Shown: positions 9,925-20,998 of the stretch, piece by piece | Numbering within the stretch: the first letter of the stretch is position 1 | How the letters are laid out: each line of letters begins with the position of its first letter | From: Oleoguttula mirabilis | Lineage: Eukaryota; Ascomycota; Dothideomycetes; Mycosphaerellales; Teratosphaeriaceae | Reading direction: 5' to 3' | DNA: 64,000 bases | NCBI GenBank assembly: GCA_035135055.1 | Contig: JAVFHQ010000006.1 | Span: 124,001 to 188,000 of the forward strand | Notes under the pieces: model-generated | Seen by the model: the letters and a program-made list of their open reading frames with translations, nothing else | Databases searched by the model: none | What the model was told of the DNA's origin: nothing | Program-made: the position numbers and the translations under genes

Positions 9925-11013
9925 ATGGCCCCACCAACCCTCCAATCCATGGCAGTCCGCTCCTGCATCCGCAGCCTGCCCGGCATCACGGACGTCGCCG
10001 ACACGCCCTACGAGCTGATCAAGCCAGTACTACGCAGGATCCAGAACCCACACCAACTCCATGAGATCGAAACGAACAGTCCCCACATCGCAGATGCAGA
10101 TGCAGAGCTCTGGCGCGCATTCATCGCGCGCGATATCCCACAGTGGCAGGACAAGATCATCGAGCCCAAGAACCCTCGCTCATGGTGGAAAGTCTACGGG
10201 AAACTGGTTAGGCAAGAGGAGAGAGCAAAGGAGGAGCAGGAAGCCAAGCTGACCGCTGCTATGAGCGGCCTGAAGCAGGAGAGAGAAGCGAACAGAGCGC
10301 AGTTCGTGGGTAAAGTCATACCGCAAGGGAAGACTAGCAGCCGCTCTGCCTTTGTAGATGGCGTGCGAAATACACATGCTAGCAGTAGCTGGGGCACATC
10401 AGACCGTACGCCAGCGCTGCAGAATGCGAAGAGGGGGAAGGATATAGTGGCTGCAATCCGCAAGCAGAGCGCTCTGGCGGCGAGCGAGAGGGGTGCAGGC
10501 AGGAAGGATGACCGGTTCTCGAAGTCTATGGTGCCCAGCGGGCGGAGCCAGATACAAGCTGCGCCGGCGTGGATGGTGAGGGAGCAGCAAAAGCCGGTTT
10601 CCGCTGCCGCACTGGTTGCGAGGACGGCGTCGCTAGCCAACAAAACCGCGCCTACCGTCTTTGCGCCGAAACGGGCAGCACCTACCGCAACCGACAGGGC
10701 GCTGAACGATGCGATCCGGTCCGACAACGTAGCCAGGGAGGCGAGTTTGAGGGCGCTCACGCAGCCAAAGGCGAAAATCGGAAGTAGGAGTGCGGCATCA
10801 TCACCTGCACCAACGGCTCATCCGACCACGAGCGCATTGTCACCGCCGGGAGCTGTTCGTTCGGTGCCATCCGGAGGTAACGCTTCTAGACCAAGCATTG
10901 GCACATCGGCTCCGAACAGAATACCAAGCCCGAATCCAGCGCAAGCGTTGCTTAGGAAGCGCCCTGGTGCTACCGGTTCACCACTCATGCCGGCCAAGAG
11001 GAGGAAGGTTTGA
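9925..11013 (+). CDS. Elongin-A-like protein (RNA polymerase II factor SIII subunit A)
   Basis: Intronless, 362 residues. The N-terminal 100 residues carry the elongin A signature: LQSMAVRSCIRSLPGITDVADTPYELIKPVLRRIQNPHQLHEIE resembles the BC-box/F-box-like start, followed by DAELWRAFIARDIPQWQDK, typical of family PF06881. The rest is a basic, Ser/Ala/Pro-rich tail without structure, ending PAKRRKV, a likely nuclear localisation signal. In yeast, Ela1 works with Elc1 and Cul3 in a ubiquitin ligase that removes stalled RNA polymerase II. The tail is longer than strictly needed and poorly conserved. The family is confident, its detailed role is inferred. Confidence 0.85.
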   Translation: MAPPTLQSMAVRSCIRSLPGITDVADTPYELIKPVLRRIQNPHQLHEIETNSPHIADADAELWRAFIARDIPQWQDKIIEPKNPRSWWKVYGKLVRQEERAKEEQEAKLTAAMSGLKQEREANRAQFVGKVIPQGKTSSRSAFVDGVRNTHASSSWGTSDRTPALQNAKRGKDIVAAIRKQSALAASERGAGRKDDRFSKSMVPSGRSQIQAAPAWMVREQQKPVSAAALVARTASLANKTAPTVFAPKRAAPTATDRALNDAIRSDNVAREASLRALTQPKAKIGSRSAASSPAPTAHPTTSALSPPGAVRSVPSGGNASRPSIGTSAPNRIPSPNPAQALLRKRPGATGSPLMPAKRRKV

Positions 11014-11290
11014 ACGGCCGGACCTTCAACACACTAGAATCTGAGCGTGCTTATACTGTGTTGTGCACACGCACGCCTGAACACACCTTCGGAATTTGAT
11101 GATGAGCCTAACGATGCGCCTGGCGCTGAGCCTGACGCTAAAGTGTCCCGAAGACACCCGATGTTCGCGTCAGTGCAGCATCCAGGGGCCTTCAAGCCTA
11201 TGAAAGAGATTGCATGCAATGGCCTATATGAGTGCTGGGACCATCTCGTCCCAGCAGAACGACACCAGATGAGGTACGCCGTAGTACGCT

Positions 11291-11814
11291 TCAAGAGATC
11301 TCTCTGATGGCCGTCAGAGCCGCAGCAACAGCTTCTTTGGCCTTGGTGATCTGCTCGGGGGTACTCTGGTCGCCAGGGCCTTTGTCTTGCTCCTGGAATA
11401 GGAGGGTTAGCAGCAAGAAATTGGCAGGAGCGAAGGATGGAGGCAATGCTGACAAGTTGCTGTTCAAGCTTGGCGAGAGAGTCTTGGATCTTCTGCTTCA
11501 GCTGTGGGAAGATGGCCTTGGTCTCCTCGACAGCTTTGCGCTACGGTGAGTCAGCATGGGGTGGAGCGAAGGAGAGAGAGTGGTTGATGCGGTAGATAGT
11601 CAGACATAGGCAGCCGTAAGAAATGGACATATGTCGAAACATGTCCACCTACCTCTTGCCTCAGTACGTATTCAGCGTTCTCGTCGCCGCCGCCCTGCTC
11701 GAGCTTGGCAATGCTGGCTTGCTGGTGCTCAAGCTCCTTGTGGTAGCTCGCTTCTTCTTTCACCAAGCGATTGAGGGTAGATGTCGCAATGGACAGCTTT
11801 GATGGAGCCGGCAT
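11291..11814 (-). CDS. Tubulin-specific chaperone A
   Basis: Three exons, 11653-11814, 11454-11540 and 11291-11392, all phase 0, make 116 residues, the usual size of TBCA/Rbl2. The start MPAPSKLSIATSTLNRLVKEEASYHKE is the family hallmark, followed by a three-helix coil: RKAVEETKAIFPQLKQKIQDSL and then EQITKAKEAVAAALTAI. It binds beta-tubulin folding intermediates in the cytosol. The acceptor of exon 3 is preceded by a good pyrimidine tract. It is divergent from MCM4 across a 227-bp gap, which also holds an 18-bp palindrome with CGCG cores. Confidence 0.9.
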
Positions 11815-12041
11815 CTTGGTTCTCGACGTTCGCAATGGGAGTATTGCTTCGAAGATCGTTCGTGGATGCAGGTGGCTGTTCTGCTGCCGTTGCCGCCGTG
11901 CTAGTGCTCGATTGGGCTGAAATTGCTCGCGAAGCTGGCGCGAAGACGCGCGCGCGTCTTTCATCCCACTTTCTCCTTCTCAAGCGCACACTGGTGTCTC
12001 CCAACACACCTCCACATACCCCATATTGACGGCCAGGCAAG
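11815..12041. promoter_or_regulatory. Bidirectional promoter of tubulin cofactor A and MCM4
   Basis: A perfect 18-bp palindrome, AAGACGCGCGCGCGTCTT, lies at 11943-11960. Its ACGCG cores on both strands match the core of the MluI cell-cycle box used by MBF at G1/S genes such as MCM4. Binding is inferred; the palindrome is seen directly. Confidence 0.45.
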
Positions 12042-15000
12042 ATGTCGTCGCCCACATCGCGCCGGTCGAACCGCAACTCGGTCAACGGCACACCTCGCCG
12101 CAGCGCCCGCGGTTCACAAGCACCACCGTCCAGCGACCCTGTAGTCCCAGACGCAGACGCAGACGCAGCAGACGATCAGGTGCAGTCGGAAGATCAACAG
12201 GCGTCGCAGAGTGGGTCGCAGCAAAACACGCCGAGAGGCAATGCGCGCTCTTCGCAGCAGACATCCCAAACGCAAGCGCCACCCACCTCGTCACCGCTCT
12301 TCTTCCGTTCCTCGCCCGCCGGATCGCAGAGTCAGTCGCAGTCGCTCAATGTGCCGGCAGCGAACGGCGTGAATATCAGCTCGCCATTGCGGCAGCAGAG
12401 TGCGGCTGGTAGCAGTGATGGAGGAAGGACACCAAGGGCGAATGGCGGCATTGGAGGTGAGTGCACGCTCGATGCCGGGACTGCGAGAGATAATGACTGA
12501 CACTCTACGTAGACTCATCCCCTCTCCACTACGCCTCAAGCTCCGATCCTGCGGGCCCGGCGACGAACGGGCACCGTGCGGACCGCAGCAGCTCTGGTCT
12601 CTTCGTCCGCTCTCCGCTGTCTGGTGCCGCTCAGGGTGGTGCAATGAGCAGACGACACGACATCGACTCGGACATCCTCGATCCTCACAGCGGACGACGC
12701 AGGCTATTCGTAGACGAGAACGGCGCACCCGTTCAGCAGGACGGCTCTGATGCGGCAACGTTCTCCAACGTCAACCCGAACACCTCGGACGCGGACATTT
12801 TGGGAGGCCAGTCGAGCAGAGTCATCTGGGGTACCAACGTCTCTATTGCTGATTCTTTCTCATGCATGAAGGACTTTCTGCTCAACTTTCAACGCAAATA
12901 CCGCATGATTGCAGACGGTGAGCTGGCTGAGGGTGAGACGCTGGATGTTGACGACCCTGGTATGGAAAAGGAGAATGCACGCATGTTGGAGACGATGCTT
13001 GACTTGGGTACCAGAGCATTCTACCTTGATTGCAAGAACTTGAAGGCGTACCCTCCGACCCGGAAGCTGTGGCATCAGGTCCAAGCATTTCCGGCTGAGA
13101 TCATCCCGGTCATGGACGCTGCGGTCAAGGACGCCATGATCGAGCTTGCGGAGAAGAGGATGACCGATAGGCGGTCTACTCAATCACAGCAGGCTCGTCC
13201 GGGCCAGAACAGGCAGAGAGAATCCAGCTCCATGCCACCCATGCCCAGCTCAGATGTCGACAACCAGGACGGCGGCCAAACGAACGGTGCTGCAGTCCAG
13301 CCCGCTGTTGAAATTGAGGATCTGGTGGCAGAAGTCGAGCAGAGAATCTTTCGCGTGCGCCCCTTTGGTCTTGACCAGCCCATCAATCTCCGTGATCTGA
13401 ACCCGAACGATATGGACAAACTCGTCTCCGTCAAGGGCCTGGTCATCCGAACAACGCCGATCATCCCAGACATGAAGGACGCCTTCTTCCGCTGCTCCGT
13501 CTGCCATCATACTGTCAAAGTCGACATTGACCGCGGCAAGATCGCCGAGCCAACGCGCTGCCCTCGCGAAGTGTGCAGCTCGAGCAATAGCATGCAGATT
13601 GTGCATAATCGCTCCGGGTTCGCAGACAAACAGGTGGTAAAGCTGCAAGAAACACCTGACTCTGTGCCAGATGGCCAGACACCGCACTCCGTCAGCTTGT
13701 GCGCGTACGATGAGCTGGTCGATGTTTGCAAAGCCGGCGACAGGGTCGAGATCACAGGCATCTTCAAGTGCAACCAAGTGCGCATCAATCCTAGGCAGCG
13801 ATCTGTCAAGAACGTCTTCAAGACGTACGTCGACTGCCTGCACATTCAGAAAGTCGATAAGCGGCGCATGGGCATTGATCCGTCCACCATTGAGGAAGAG
13901 CTCTCCGATCAGGTGGCTGGCAGTCTCGAGGAGACCCGCAAGGTCAGCGAGGAGGAGGAGGAGAGGATTAGAGCTACTGCCGCACGCCCAGACGTCTATG
14001 AGCTCCTTGCTCGCTCACTGGCGCCATCGATATACGAGATGGAAGACGTGAAGAAGGGCATTTTGCTCCAGCTATTCGGCGGCACCAACAAGTCCTTCGA
14101 GAAAGGTGGCTCACCGAAATATCGAGGCGACATCAATATCCTGCTCTGTGGTGATCCATCGACGTCAAAATCGAAGATGCTGGAATACGTCAACAAGATC
14201 GCACCACGCGGTGTCTACACCTCCGGCAAAGGCTCGTCCGCCGTCGGTCTCACAGCATACGTCACGCGAGACCCGGAGACACGCAGCTTGGTTCTCGAGT
14301 CCGGTGCACTTGTGCTGAGTGACGGCGGTGTATGCTGCATCGACGAGTTCGACAAAATGTCCGACTCCACTCGCTCGGTGCTGCACGAAGTCATGGAACA
14401 GCAGACCGTCTCGATCGCTAAGGCGGGTATCATCACCACGCTCAATGCGCGGACGAGTATCCTAGCTTCTGCCAATCCGATCGGCAGCAAGTACAACCCC
14501 AACTTGCCAGTACCGCAGAACATCGACCTGCCGCCAACGCTTCTGTCGAGGTTTGACTTGGTATACCTGGTGCTAGACCGCATCGATGAGACAGCTGACC
14601 GCAAGCTCGCTCGCCACTTGGTCGGCATGTACCTCGAAGATGCTCCAGAAAATGCGAGCACCAATGAGATTCTGGTAAGCTTTCGTTTCAGGCCCGCCTT
14701 GCTGTGATCACATACTGACTCCTGCGACTAGCCCGTCGAATTCCTGACCTCATACATTTCCTACGCCCGCGCCAACATCCACCCTCAAATCACCCAGCCC
14801 GCCGCCGACGCCCTCGTGCGCGCGTACGTCGCTATGCGTAAGCTCGGCGAAGACATCCGCGCCGCTGAGCGCCGTATCACGGCCACGACGCGTCAGCTGG
14901 AGAGTATGATCCGTCTAGCAGAAGCCCACGCCAAGATGCGCATGTCCCTCGAAGTCACCGAGGAGGATGTCGAGGAAGCTGTTCGGCTGATTCAGTCAGC

Positions 15001-15319
15001 GCTCAAGCAAGCTGCTACAGATGCCCGGACTGGTCTGATCGACATGGGTCTGCTGACGGAAGGCACGTCGGCGTCTGAGCGGAAGCGGAAGGAGGATCTG
15101 AAGAAGGGTGTTCTTGGCGTGCTGGACGAGATGCTGAGGTCGGGTGGCGCGAGTGCGCGGTATGGCGATGTGGTCCGCACGCTTAGCGAGCAAAGTTCTG
15201 TGCCCGTTGAAGGGCAGGAGTTCGCTGAGGCGGTTCGGAGTTTGGAGCAGGAGGGCAAGGTGCAGATCGTAGGCGAGGGGCCGAGGAGGAGTATTAGGAG
15301 GGTTACGGGCGCTGCTTGA
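12042..15319 (+). CDS. MCM4: DNA replication licensing factor MCM4 (MCM2-7 helicase subunit)
   Basis: Three exons, 12042-12456, 12513-14674 and 14732-15319, phases agreeing, give 1054 residues. The Ser/Gln/Pro-rich N-terminal 190 residues match the long regulatory tail of fungal Mcm4. Next comes the OB/zinc region with CSVC...CPREVC, then the AAA+ core: Walker A GDPSTSKSK, Walker B CIDEFDKMS, the sensor and arginine-finger segments LLSRFDLVYLVLDR, and ANPIGSKYNPN. The C-terminal winged-helix part covers LTSYISYARANIHPQI onward. It is part of the hexameric helicase loaded at origins, in the nucleus. Intron 2 falls right after NEIL, just before PVEFL. Nearby CGCG boxes suggest cell-cycle control. 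Confidence 0.96.
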
Positions 15320-15666
15320 TGTACGCAGGAACGGGTATGAGTGGAGTATTTGGAGGGGTGGCGTTCGGAGTGCATGTGGGAGGAGATATGAATATGGCAT
15401 GGTAGATGAGTGTCACTGTAATGTGCAGTACGCGTCGTTGCAGTAATGCGTGCATGCTTGTGTGGTATGTTGCCGCTTGCCCCCGAAACGCCGGTCCCAT
15501 GCTCATATCGTCAAGTCATGCTGAGGCTTCGCCGAAGTGGTATCCAGCTGTCTCTGCCGCCTTCGCCTCCCTTCCGGCCGTGGTAATGCACACAGCCAGC
15601 CAGCTCCTCTTCCCATGCGCGGCTCACCTCAGCGTAAGTGCTCTGTCTCCTTCCTCATGCTCATAC
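15320..15666. other. Intergenic, convergent MCM4/RUB1 3' ends
   Basis: 3' flanks of MCM4 and RUB1, with no recognisable gene. Reading frames here are short and antisense. Confidence 0.5.
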
Positions 15667-16060
15667 TCAGCATCTTGAACCGCCACGCAGCGCCAGCACC
15701 AGATGCAACGTCGCGCCGCCCTCGAGGCTGTACTCCTCCGCCGTCTTGTCATCCGACCTAAGAGCAATCATTAGCCTTCCTCGCCAAGCCATCTCGATGA
15801 GCTTGTATCCCTTCCTCTCTGGTCCGGGACGTTCTGCCAACATACATCTGTTTCCCGCCGTAGATCAACCGCTGCTGCACCGGCGGGATGCCTTCCTTCT
15901 CCTCCACGCGCTCCTTTATGCGCGAGACTTTGTAGTCCGGCTCAATGTCTAGCTCAATCTCCTTGCCGGTCAAGGTACGGACTCTGTGGGCGGTCATTGT
16001 TAGTGAAGTGCTAGGGCGCTACGAGTGATGGTGGTTGATGAGGGCGTACTTGATCTGCAT
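15667..16060 (-). CDS. RUB1: NEDD8/RUB1 ubiquitin-like modifier
   Basis: Three exons: 16050-16060 (11 nt), 15846-15983 and 15667-15757, giving 79 residues. The start MQIKVRTLTGKEIELDIE is built across the first intron, and intron 2 splits the codon after KQ. The sequence continues as a ubiquitin-like fold, with the ERVEEKEGIPPVQQRLIYGGKQM core, and ends LHLVLALRGGSRC, so a three-residue tail after the Gly-Gly must be trimmed before conjugation. Ala and Glu-rich features (IKERVEEKEG, YSLEGGATLH) separate it from ubiquitin and match NEDD8. It activates cullin-RING ligases. An 11-nt first coding exon makes it easy to miss. Confidence 0.92.
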
Positions 16061-16456
16061 GGTGGTGGTTGTGCGAGGATGTCCGGTACGATTGTGGCGG
16101 TGTTGCTGGGCTGGGTTCGAACGGGAAGGTTTGAGATTCCTGTGTAGGGAGGTCTCTTCTCTGCTCAAGGTGGTGAGGGGAGTCAGTGAGCGATGTGATG
16201 AAGTGGGATGTTTGAGGCTCTTCTGGTGGGGGGTGGTCAAGGCATCCGCAGCCGCCAAGACAGCCTGAGGCTGCTGTTTGCTGCTCCATGTGATAAGTCA
16301 ATGTGCATAAAGCCCGGCCACGAAATGGCGAATCTCTGAGGACGAAGCATATGCTGATTGCTAAACTACTATCACAGCTTGGTAAAAGTACAGTGCGAGC
16401 AAGCAAGCGCTCTAACTCCCACGCTCCGAATGCTGGCTCTCCACGCCATGCTCCCT
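16061..16456. other. Upstream region of RUB1, downstream of PRE2
   Basis: RUB1 and PRE2 are on the same strand, so this stretch holds the RUB1 promoter and the PRE2 3' flank. No further gene seen. Confidence 0.5.
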
Positions 16457-17379
16457 CTACACCAACTCCGACGTGACGTTGGAGAACTCGCCCTTCTTCA
16501 GCTTCGTCTCCCAGAAGATCGGGTTCGTGTCGCTGAACCCATGCTTGGTCCACCCCGCCTCTTGGATATGGTAGAGGTTGATGAAACCACCAGAGAAAGC
16601 ATCCCTGTGCGTCGCCGCTAAGATACTCCTCCGTCCCAGCTCCAGCGCCTCATCATCCTCCAGCTCGTATTTGTACTCCGCATCCAGCACGCCGTATGCA
16701 AACGTCTGACCAGAGCCCACGCAGAACAGGTTGCCCGCTAGCCGCGTGCCGTCGCTGTCGATGTAGTAGAGCGCGGGACCTTCCGAGGGTGTGACGCCGG
16801 CGCACATGGTGCCCATGGAGAGGCCCTTGCCCTTGTAGCTGTAGACAAGGTTGGCGAGGATCTTGGAGGCCGCGGCGACGGAGATGCGGCGTTTGTGGCG
16901 GAGCTCGTGGAGGCGGCATTGCATGCCGAGGTAGGCGAGCCAGTATTGGCAGTCCTAAAATACGAACACGTTCTGTCAGCTCCTGATGCATGTCGTTGAA
17001 TGCGCATGCAAAGAGAGCTTACCGCAGCACCACCGGCCATCGTCCCGAGCAGGCAGCTGTTGATCTCAATCACCTTCTTCACCGTCTGACTTGCAATCCA
17101 GTTGCCCGCCGTCGCTCTTGAATCCGTCGCCACGATGATGCCGCCCTTGAACCTGAACGCTAGCGTGGTCGTGCCGTGAGCGATCTTGATTGGGCAGTTC
17201 GGGTTCGAGTGGTCATCGGTCATGGCGCGGAGCCATGATGCTGATGAGGCGACCGGTGGTAATGCGAAGTTGAGGGAGAGTGGTGAGGCGAAGTCGGCGA
17301 GTGCTTGCTGCTGCTCTTCCTCGCCGTAGCCTTCGTTTTGGAACGCCGGCCGGCTGTACCGCGCCACGAGGGAGTTCAT
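16457..17379 (-). CDS. PRE2: 20S proteasome subunit beta-5 (chymotrypsin-like)
   Basis: Two exons, 17023-17379 and 16457-16954, phase 0, 284 residues. The propeptide runs to about residue 69, with Gly69-Thr70 at the AHGTTTLAF cleavage site and Thr70 as the catalytic nucleophile. GGIIVATDSRATAGNWIASQTVKKVIEIN and LLGTMAGGAADCQYW are diagnostic of beta-5. The junction restores MAGGAADCQYW across the intron. RISVAAASKILANLVYSYKG and GSGQTFAYGVLD follow. Start chosen at the ATG of MNSLVARYS rather than the longer in-frame start at 17427. It lies close to RUB1 on the same strand. Confidence 0.95.
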
Positions 17380-17798
17380 CGTTGCTGATGTCTTGTTCGC
17401 AGGTTTAGTATGGCGGTTTGAGAGCACAGACTGATGGTGGGTATGTCGTATGAGGAGGTCACGGCTGGCGAGATGGATGTTTGAAGCTGTTCACAAGCTG
17501 GAGCTTCGGAGTCCGCGTCGTGCAGCAGGCAGCGCGAGGCGTCACCAAGCTCAATCCAGCACGTTGTGCGGTAACTCGTATACTGCACGCTTGTTGGTCG
17601 GGGAAGCCCGCGCGCTAGCGGCCGGCGAAACACATTCACTCCAACTTTCGTGCATGTGACCAAGATCTCTACGGGAGACAGAGTATTGGCATTGGTGTGA
17701 CATATATGAGACATTCGCGTACCAGAGCAAAAGTCACCAGTCTGATGCCATAAAACACCCTACTTTCGGGCGACATTGCCTGGTCCGTTGCAGCAGTC
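17380..17798. other. Divergent promoter region of PRE2 and the kinase gene
   Basis: Upstream regions of two divergent genes. I see no PACE-like GGTGGCAAA motif and no RNA gene. Confidence 0.4.
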
Positions 17799-19120
17799 AT
17801 GGCTGACGACTGGAAGAAGAGCCTCAGCTTCACCGACAGGTTGACGGCGACAGCCAAAATGCAAGTGTGAAACAATCTTTAATCGCAGTGGTATGGTTGT
17901 GCTATAGACGTGCTCATCGTGCAATAGCTCCTAACACATGCTGCAGAACTAAAGCCTACAAGACAGCTCACCCGGACTGTGCCGCTGTAGACGCCGTGAA
18001 GCATGCCAAAGCCTCCGAGGAGACAGCTCGAAAGGCTGCTTTGACTCTCGTATGTGTCCAATCGTGGCAGGGAGCTGTTCCCGAGCTCATCATTACTCAG
18101 GCCGAATACCACGACCTCGGCGCCAAAGCTATCCAACTACTGCTGAGCTCGGCACCGACCGGCACAATCGAAGACCACCACGTTGATGAGCATATCTTCC
18201 CAAACCTGCCATCAACCGGAGCCCAGATCGGCCGCTACATCGATGCTCAGCACCACAGCGACGGCCTCTTCTCCGAGGTCTTCAGGGCTGTCGACCCGGA
18301 TGCCACAAGCGGTGACTGGAAGCCTTCGGTCGTGGCACTGAAGATCACCACACCGTCCATGATGACCGCTCCTCACGACTCACGGCGAGAAGCTCGGATC
18401 CTTGCAGCGGTCAAAGGCAGTCATGTCATACCGCTGTTGGAGACGTTCCAGCAAGCCGGTGGCCACCTCGTCTTGGTCTTCCCATTCATGCCATATGGTC
18501 TTGACAACCTGCTTCAACACAATGAGCTAACGGAGTCCTCCCGTCGTACCGTCCTGCGTGGTCTGTTCTCTGGCCTTGCGCACATCCACAGCCTAGGCAT
18601 AATACATCGAGATATCAAGCCTGCCAACATCCTCTTATCTTCTCCAGACGGTCCTGCCTATATAGCAGATTTCGGTATCGCCTGGTCGCCCACTGATCCA
18701 GCCTCGGAGCCCGCTAATGAGATGATCTTGGACGTCGGTACGACTTGTTACCGGCCGCCGGAGCTACTCTTCGGCCATCAAGCATACGGCACTAAGCTCG
18801 ACATGTGGGCTGCAGGCTGCGTGGCTGCGCAGGTGGCCTGCTTGAACGGCAAAACATTGTTTGATGCAGGTGACCTTGGCAGCGAGCTGGCGCTGATCAG
18901 AAGCATCTTCGAGACACTCGGGACGCCGGACCTGGACGTATGGCCCGAAGCGGTTGGCTTTCACGATTGGGGCAAGATGAACTTTACCAAGTACTCGAGC
19001 AAGGCATGGAACGAACTCTTACCAGGTGCCGAGGCGAAGGTGGTCCAGTTGGTGAGCCGGCTGGTCGTATACGAGTCAGGACAACGTCTCAGCGCCGAGC
19101 AGGCATTGCAGCTTGTCTGA
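17799..19120 (+). CDS. CDK-like Ser/Thr protein kinase
   Basis: Best model: exon 17799-17866 and exon 17947-19120 (413 residues). An alternative donor at 17840 is also in phase and drops nine residues. The kinase domain covers about residues 120-410. Seen are the ATP lysine in VVALKITTP, the alpha-C Glu in RREARIL, HRDIKPANIL, ADFGIAW, and a CDK-like activation segment VGTTCYRPPELLFG, then DMWAAGCVAAQ. The glycine loop is degenerate (SDGLFSEVF, one Gly). This layout resembles CDK-activating kinases such as Csk1, but no cyclin-binding PSTAIRE helix is seen, so I do not name it. The first 90 residues are an Ala-rich helical extension with no known domain. Confidence 0.75.
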
Positions 19121-19374
19121 GCGGAGACAGCGTCAGCTCGCTCACTCTTTGGCTGACCCTTTGTGTGCACGTAGGTGGGAGCAGAAAGCGTGTGTTCACG
19201 CGCAAATACTGACTCTTTCATGCGAAACTCTAATTGTTTCATGCGTGTTGCTCCTGTGTCAAACATCATAGGCTGCACCCTAAGCTCTTCAGCTTTATTA
19301 TCCACTTCTGAGGGCTAGCCGTTGGAAAACTCTATTGCTCAGCAACCCGGACGCTGAATCCACTCCCGCTGCCC

Positions 19375-20394
19375 ATGATGGCAACGAACCCCTTCGAAAA
19401 ACTCCCAGCAGAGTTGAGGGTCAGGATCTACAAGTTCGCGCTGCCCGTAGGGAAGCCTCTCTTCGCTCCATACCCATATCAGCCCGATCCAAGGATCACT
19501 TACTCCGCAGGCAACGAGACACTGACCCTCTGGACTGACCCTCCTCCAGTTCCAAAACGGGCGCTAGCAATGTATAAAGGTGCGTCTTTGCTGCTGGTGA
19601 ACCGGACAGTCTACCAAGAAGCCTTGCCCATATTCTACAGATGCAACACCGTCTCTTTCCCCAAGGCAGCTTTCTGCACGATCGACGCAGCTAAACCGAA
19701 GACAGCGCCTAAACTGGATATGCTGGTACATCTTCATCTCAGCGGTGTGGAAATGTCGGAAGCGTGCAGAATGGGCGTGCAAGGTGGTCGCCGACCATGC
19801 GGAACTTGTGGGCTAGGCGTGTACGGACTGCGGAACGCCATTGCCAGTGCTCCACATCTCCGCAGTATCATCGTCGACCATACTACGAGCAACGGAAGTC
19901 ACACCGCCTTCCGGACCTTCAAGGAAGCGCTCCAGAGGCTCGCCGGTGGGAAGGCCCGCTTCAGTTGCTTCGGCGTCGGGCAGTACAGGCTCCAAAGCAC
20001 GGAGCTGTTCAAGACCATCGAGTTCACCCTCAACCACGTCGACCTGGCTGGCTCGTGGGCCCTCATGATCCGTGCGAAGCCGAGCACACCGAGCAGCACC
20101 GACATCTGCAGTTGGCTTAGCAGCTTCCGGACCGTATGGAGCCCTAACATCATGATGAACAATGCTATCCGTACCCTGGATTCCTACCAAGGTTCAATGC
20201 CATATATGCCCATTAGGTTTCACCACCACATCCCTAGGAGCATTGGCAGCATATGGCCGCGGAGCGTGCCGGTGGACATTCGCGATCTCGGCTTGGTCGA
20301 GAGGGCGGGCTTCATGGAGGAATTCGACGATGCTGTTTACCAGTACCTTGACGACTACGGATCTACTGGGCCACAGTGGGTGCCGAAGTGGTGA
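19375..20394 (+). CDS. 2EXR/F-box-like protein
   Basis: Intronless, 339 residues, ATG at 19375. Opens NPFEKLPAELRVRIYKFALPVGKP, then GASLLLVNRTVYQEALPIFYRCNTVSF and HLHLSGVEMSEACRMG, all shared with the 5786 and 7517 genes. CGTCGLGVYGLRNAIASAPHLRSIIVDHTT also aligns with the pentapeptide-carrying paralogue. The C-terminus, RSIGSIWPRSVPVDIRDLGLVERAGFMEEFDDAV, matches its PPGVPLDIAGV counterpart. It lies on the opposite strand from the other cluster members. Function unknown, no targeting signal seen. Confidence 0.72.
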   Translation: MMATNPFEKLPAELRVRIYKFALPVGKPLFAPYPYQPDPRITYSAGNETLTLWTDPPPVPKRALAMYKGASLLLVNRTVYQEALPIFYRCNTVSFPKAAFCTIDAAKPKTAPKLDMLVHLHLSGVEMSEACRMGVQGGRRPCGTCGLGVYGLRNAIASAPHLRSIIVDHTTSNGSHTAFRTFKEALQRLAGGKARFSCFGVGQYRLQSTELFKTIEFTLNHVDLAGSWALMIRAKPSTPSSTDICSWLSSFRTVWSPNIMMNNAIRTLDSYQGSMPYMPIRFHHHIPRSIGSIWPRSVPVDIRDLGLVERAGFMEEFDDAVYQYLDDYGSTGPQWVPKW

Positions 20395-20998
20395 TCCAGT
20401 GCTGCGTGGTGATCTGGGTTGCAACGATCAAGTTGGCCAGGTGTTTGAGCACTATGTATGAGACGACAAGAGTCGGAATTGTGGCATATCCGGGCCACAG
20501 GTAATGTATGGAGATGGTACTGGTTGACATTACGTGGGACCGGTGACTATCTACATGATGGTGTTGCCACGAAGATCCCTCTGGCATTGGTTGTTGTCCG
20601 CTCAGTGATATCGTGCTTGGCGCGAGCGTCGAGCAGGCAATGCAAGCCAGTCAGACAGAGGATGGATGTCCAGCCGAGTACCATAGTCATACGCAGTCCG
20701 ACGTTGACGCCTTGGCTCGAGGCGCTCATTACTGGCGCGTGTACGGACAGAGGTCATGTGCATGTCAGTTCTCAGTAATCCAACAACGCTCTGATCCCAC
20801 CACAGCATCAACATCGGCCACATCCACACGTTGTCGGTGTACTGCCGTGACATGCCCAACACTCGTCGGGCGGTACTAGCCTCTTTCCATGCCTGCTCAG
20901 AATATCTCCATACGCCAGAGCTATACAATTCAAGTCTGAACTCCGAATGCGACACTCCCGTCAGAGTTCATCGGCAGCTACAAGGCCAACTACATAGC
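20395..20998. other. Intergenic, convergent 2EXR gene ends
   Basis: Between two convergent 2EXR-like genes. Short frames on both strands look random. No RNA gene or repeat seen. Confidence 0.45.
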
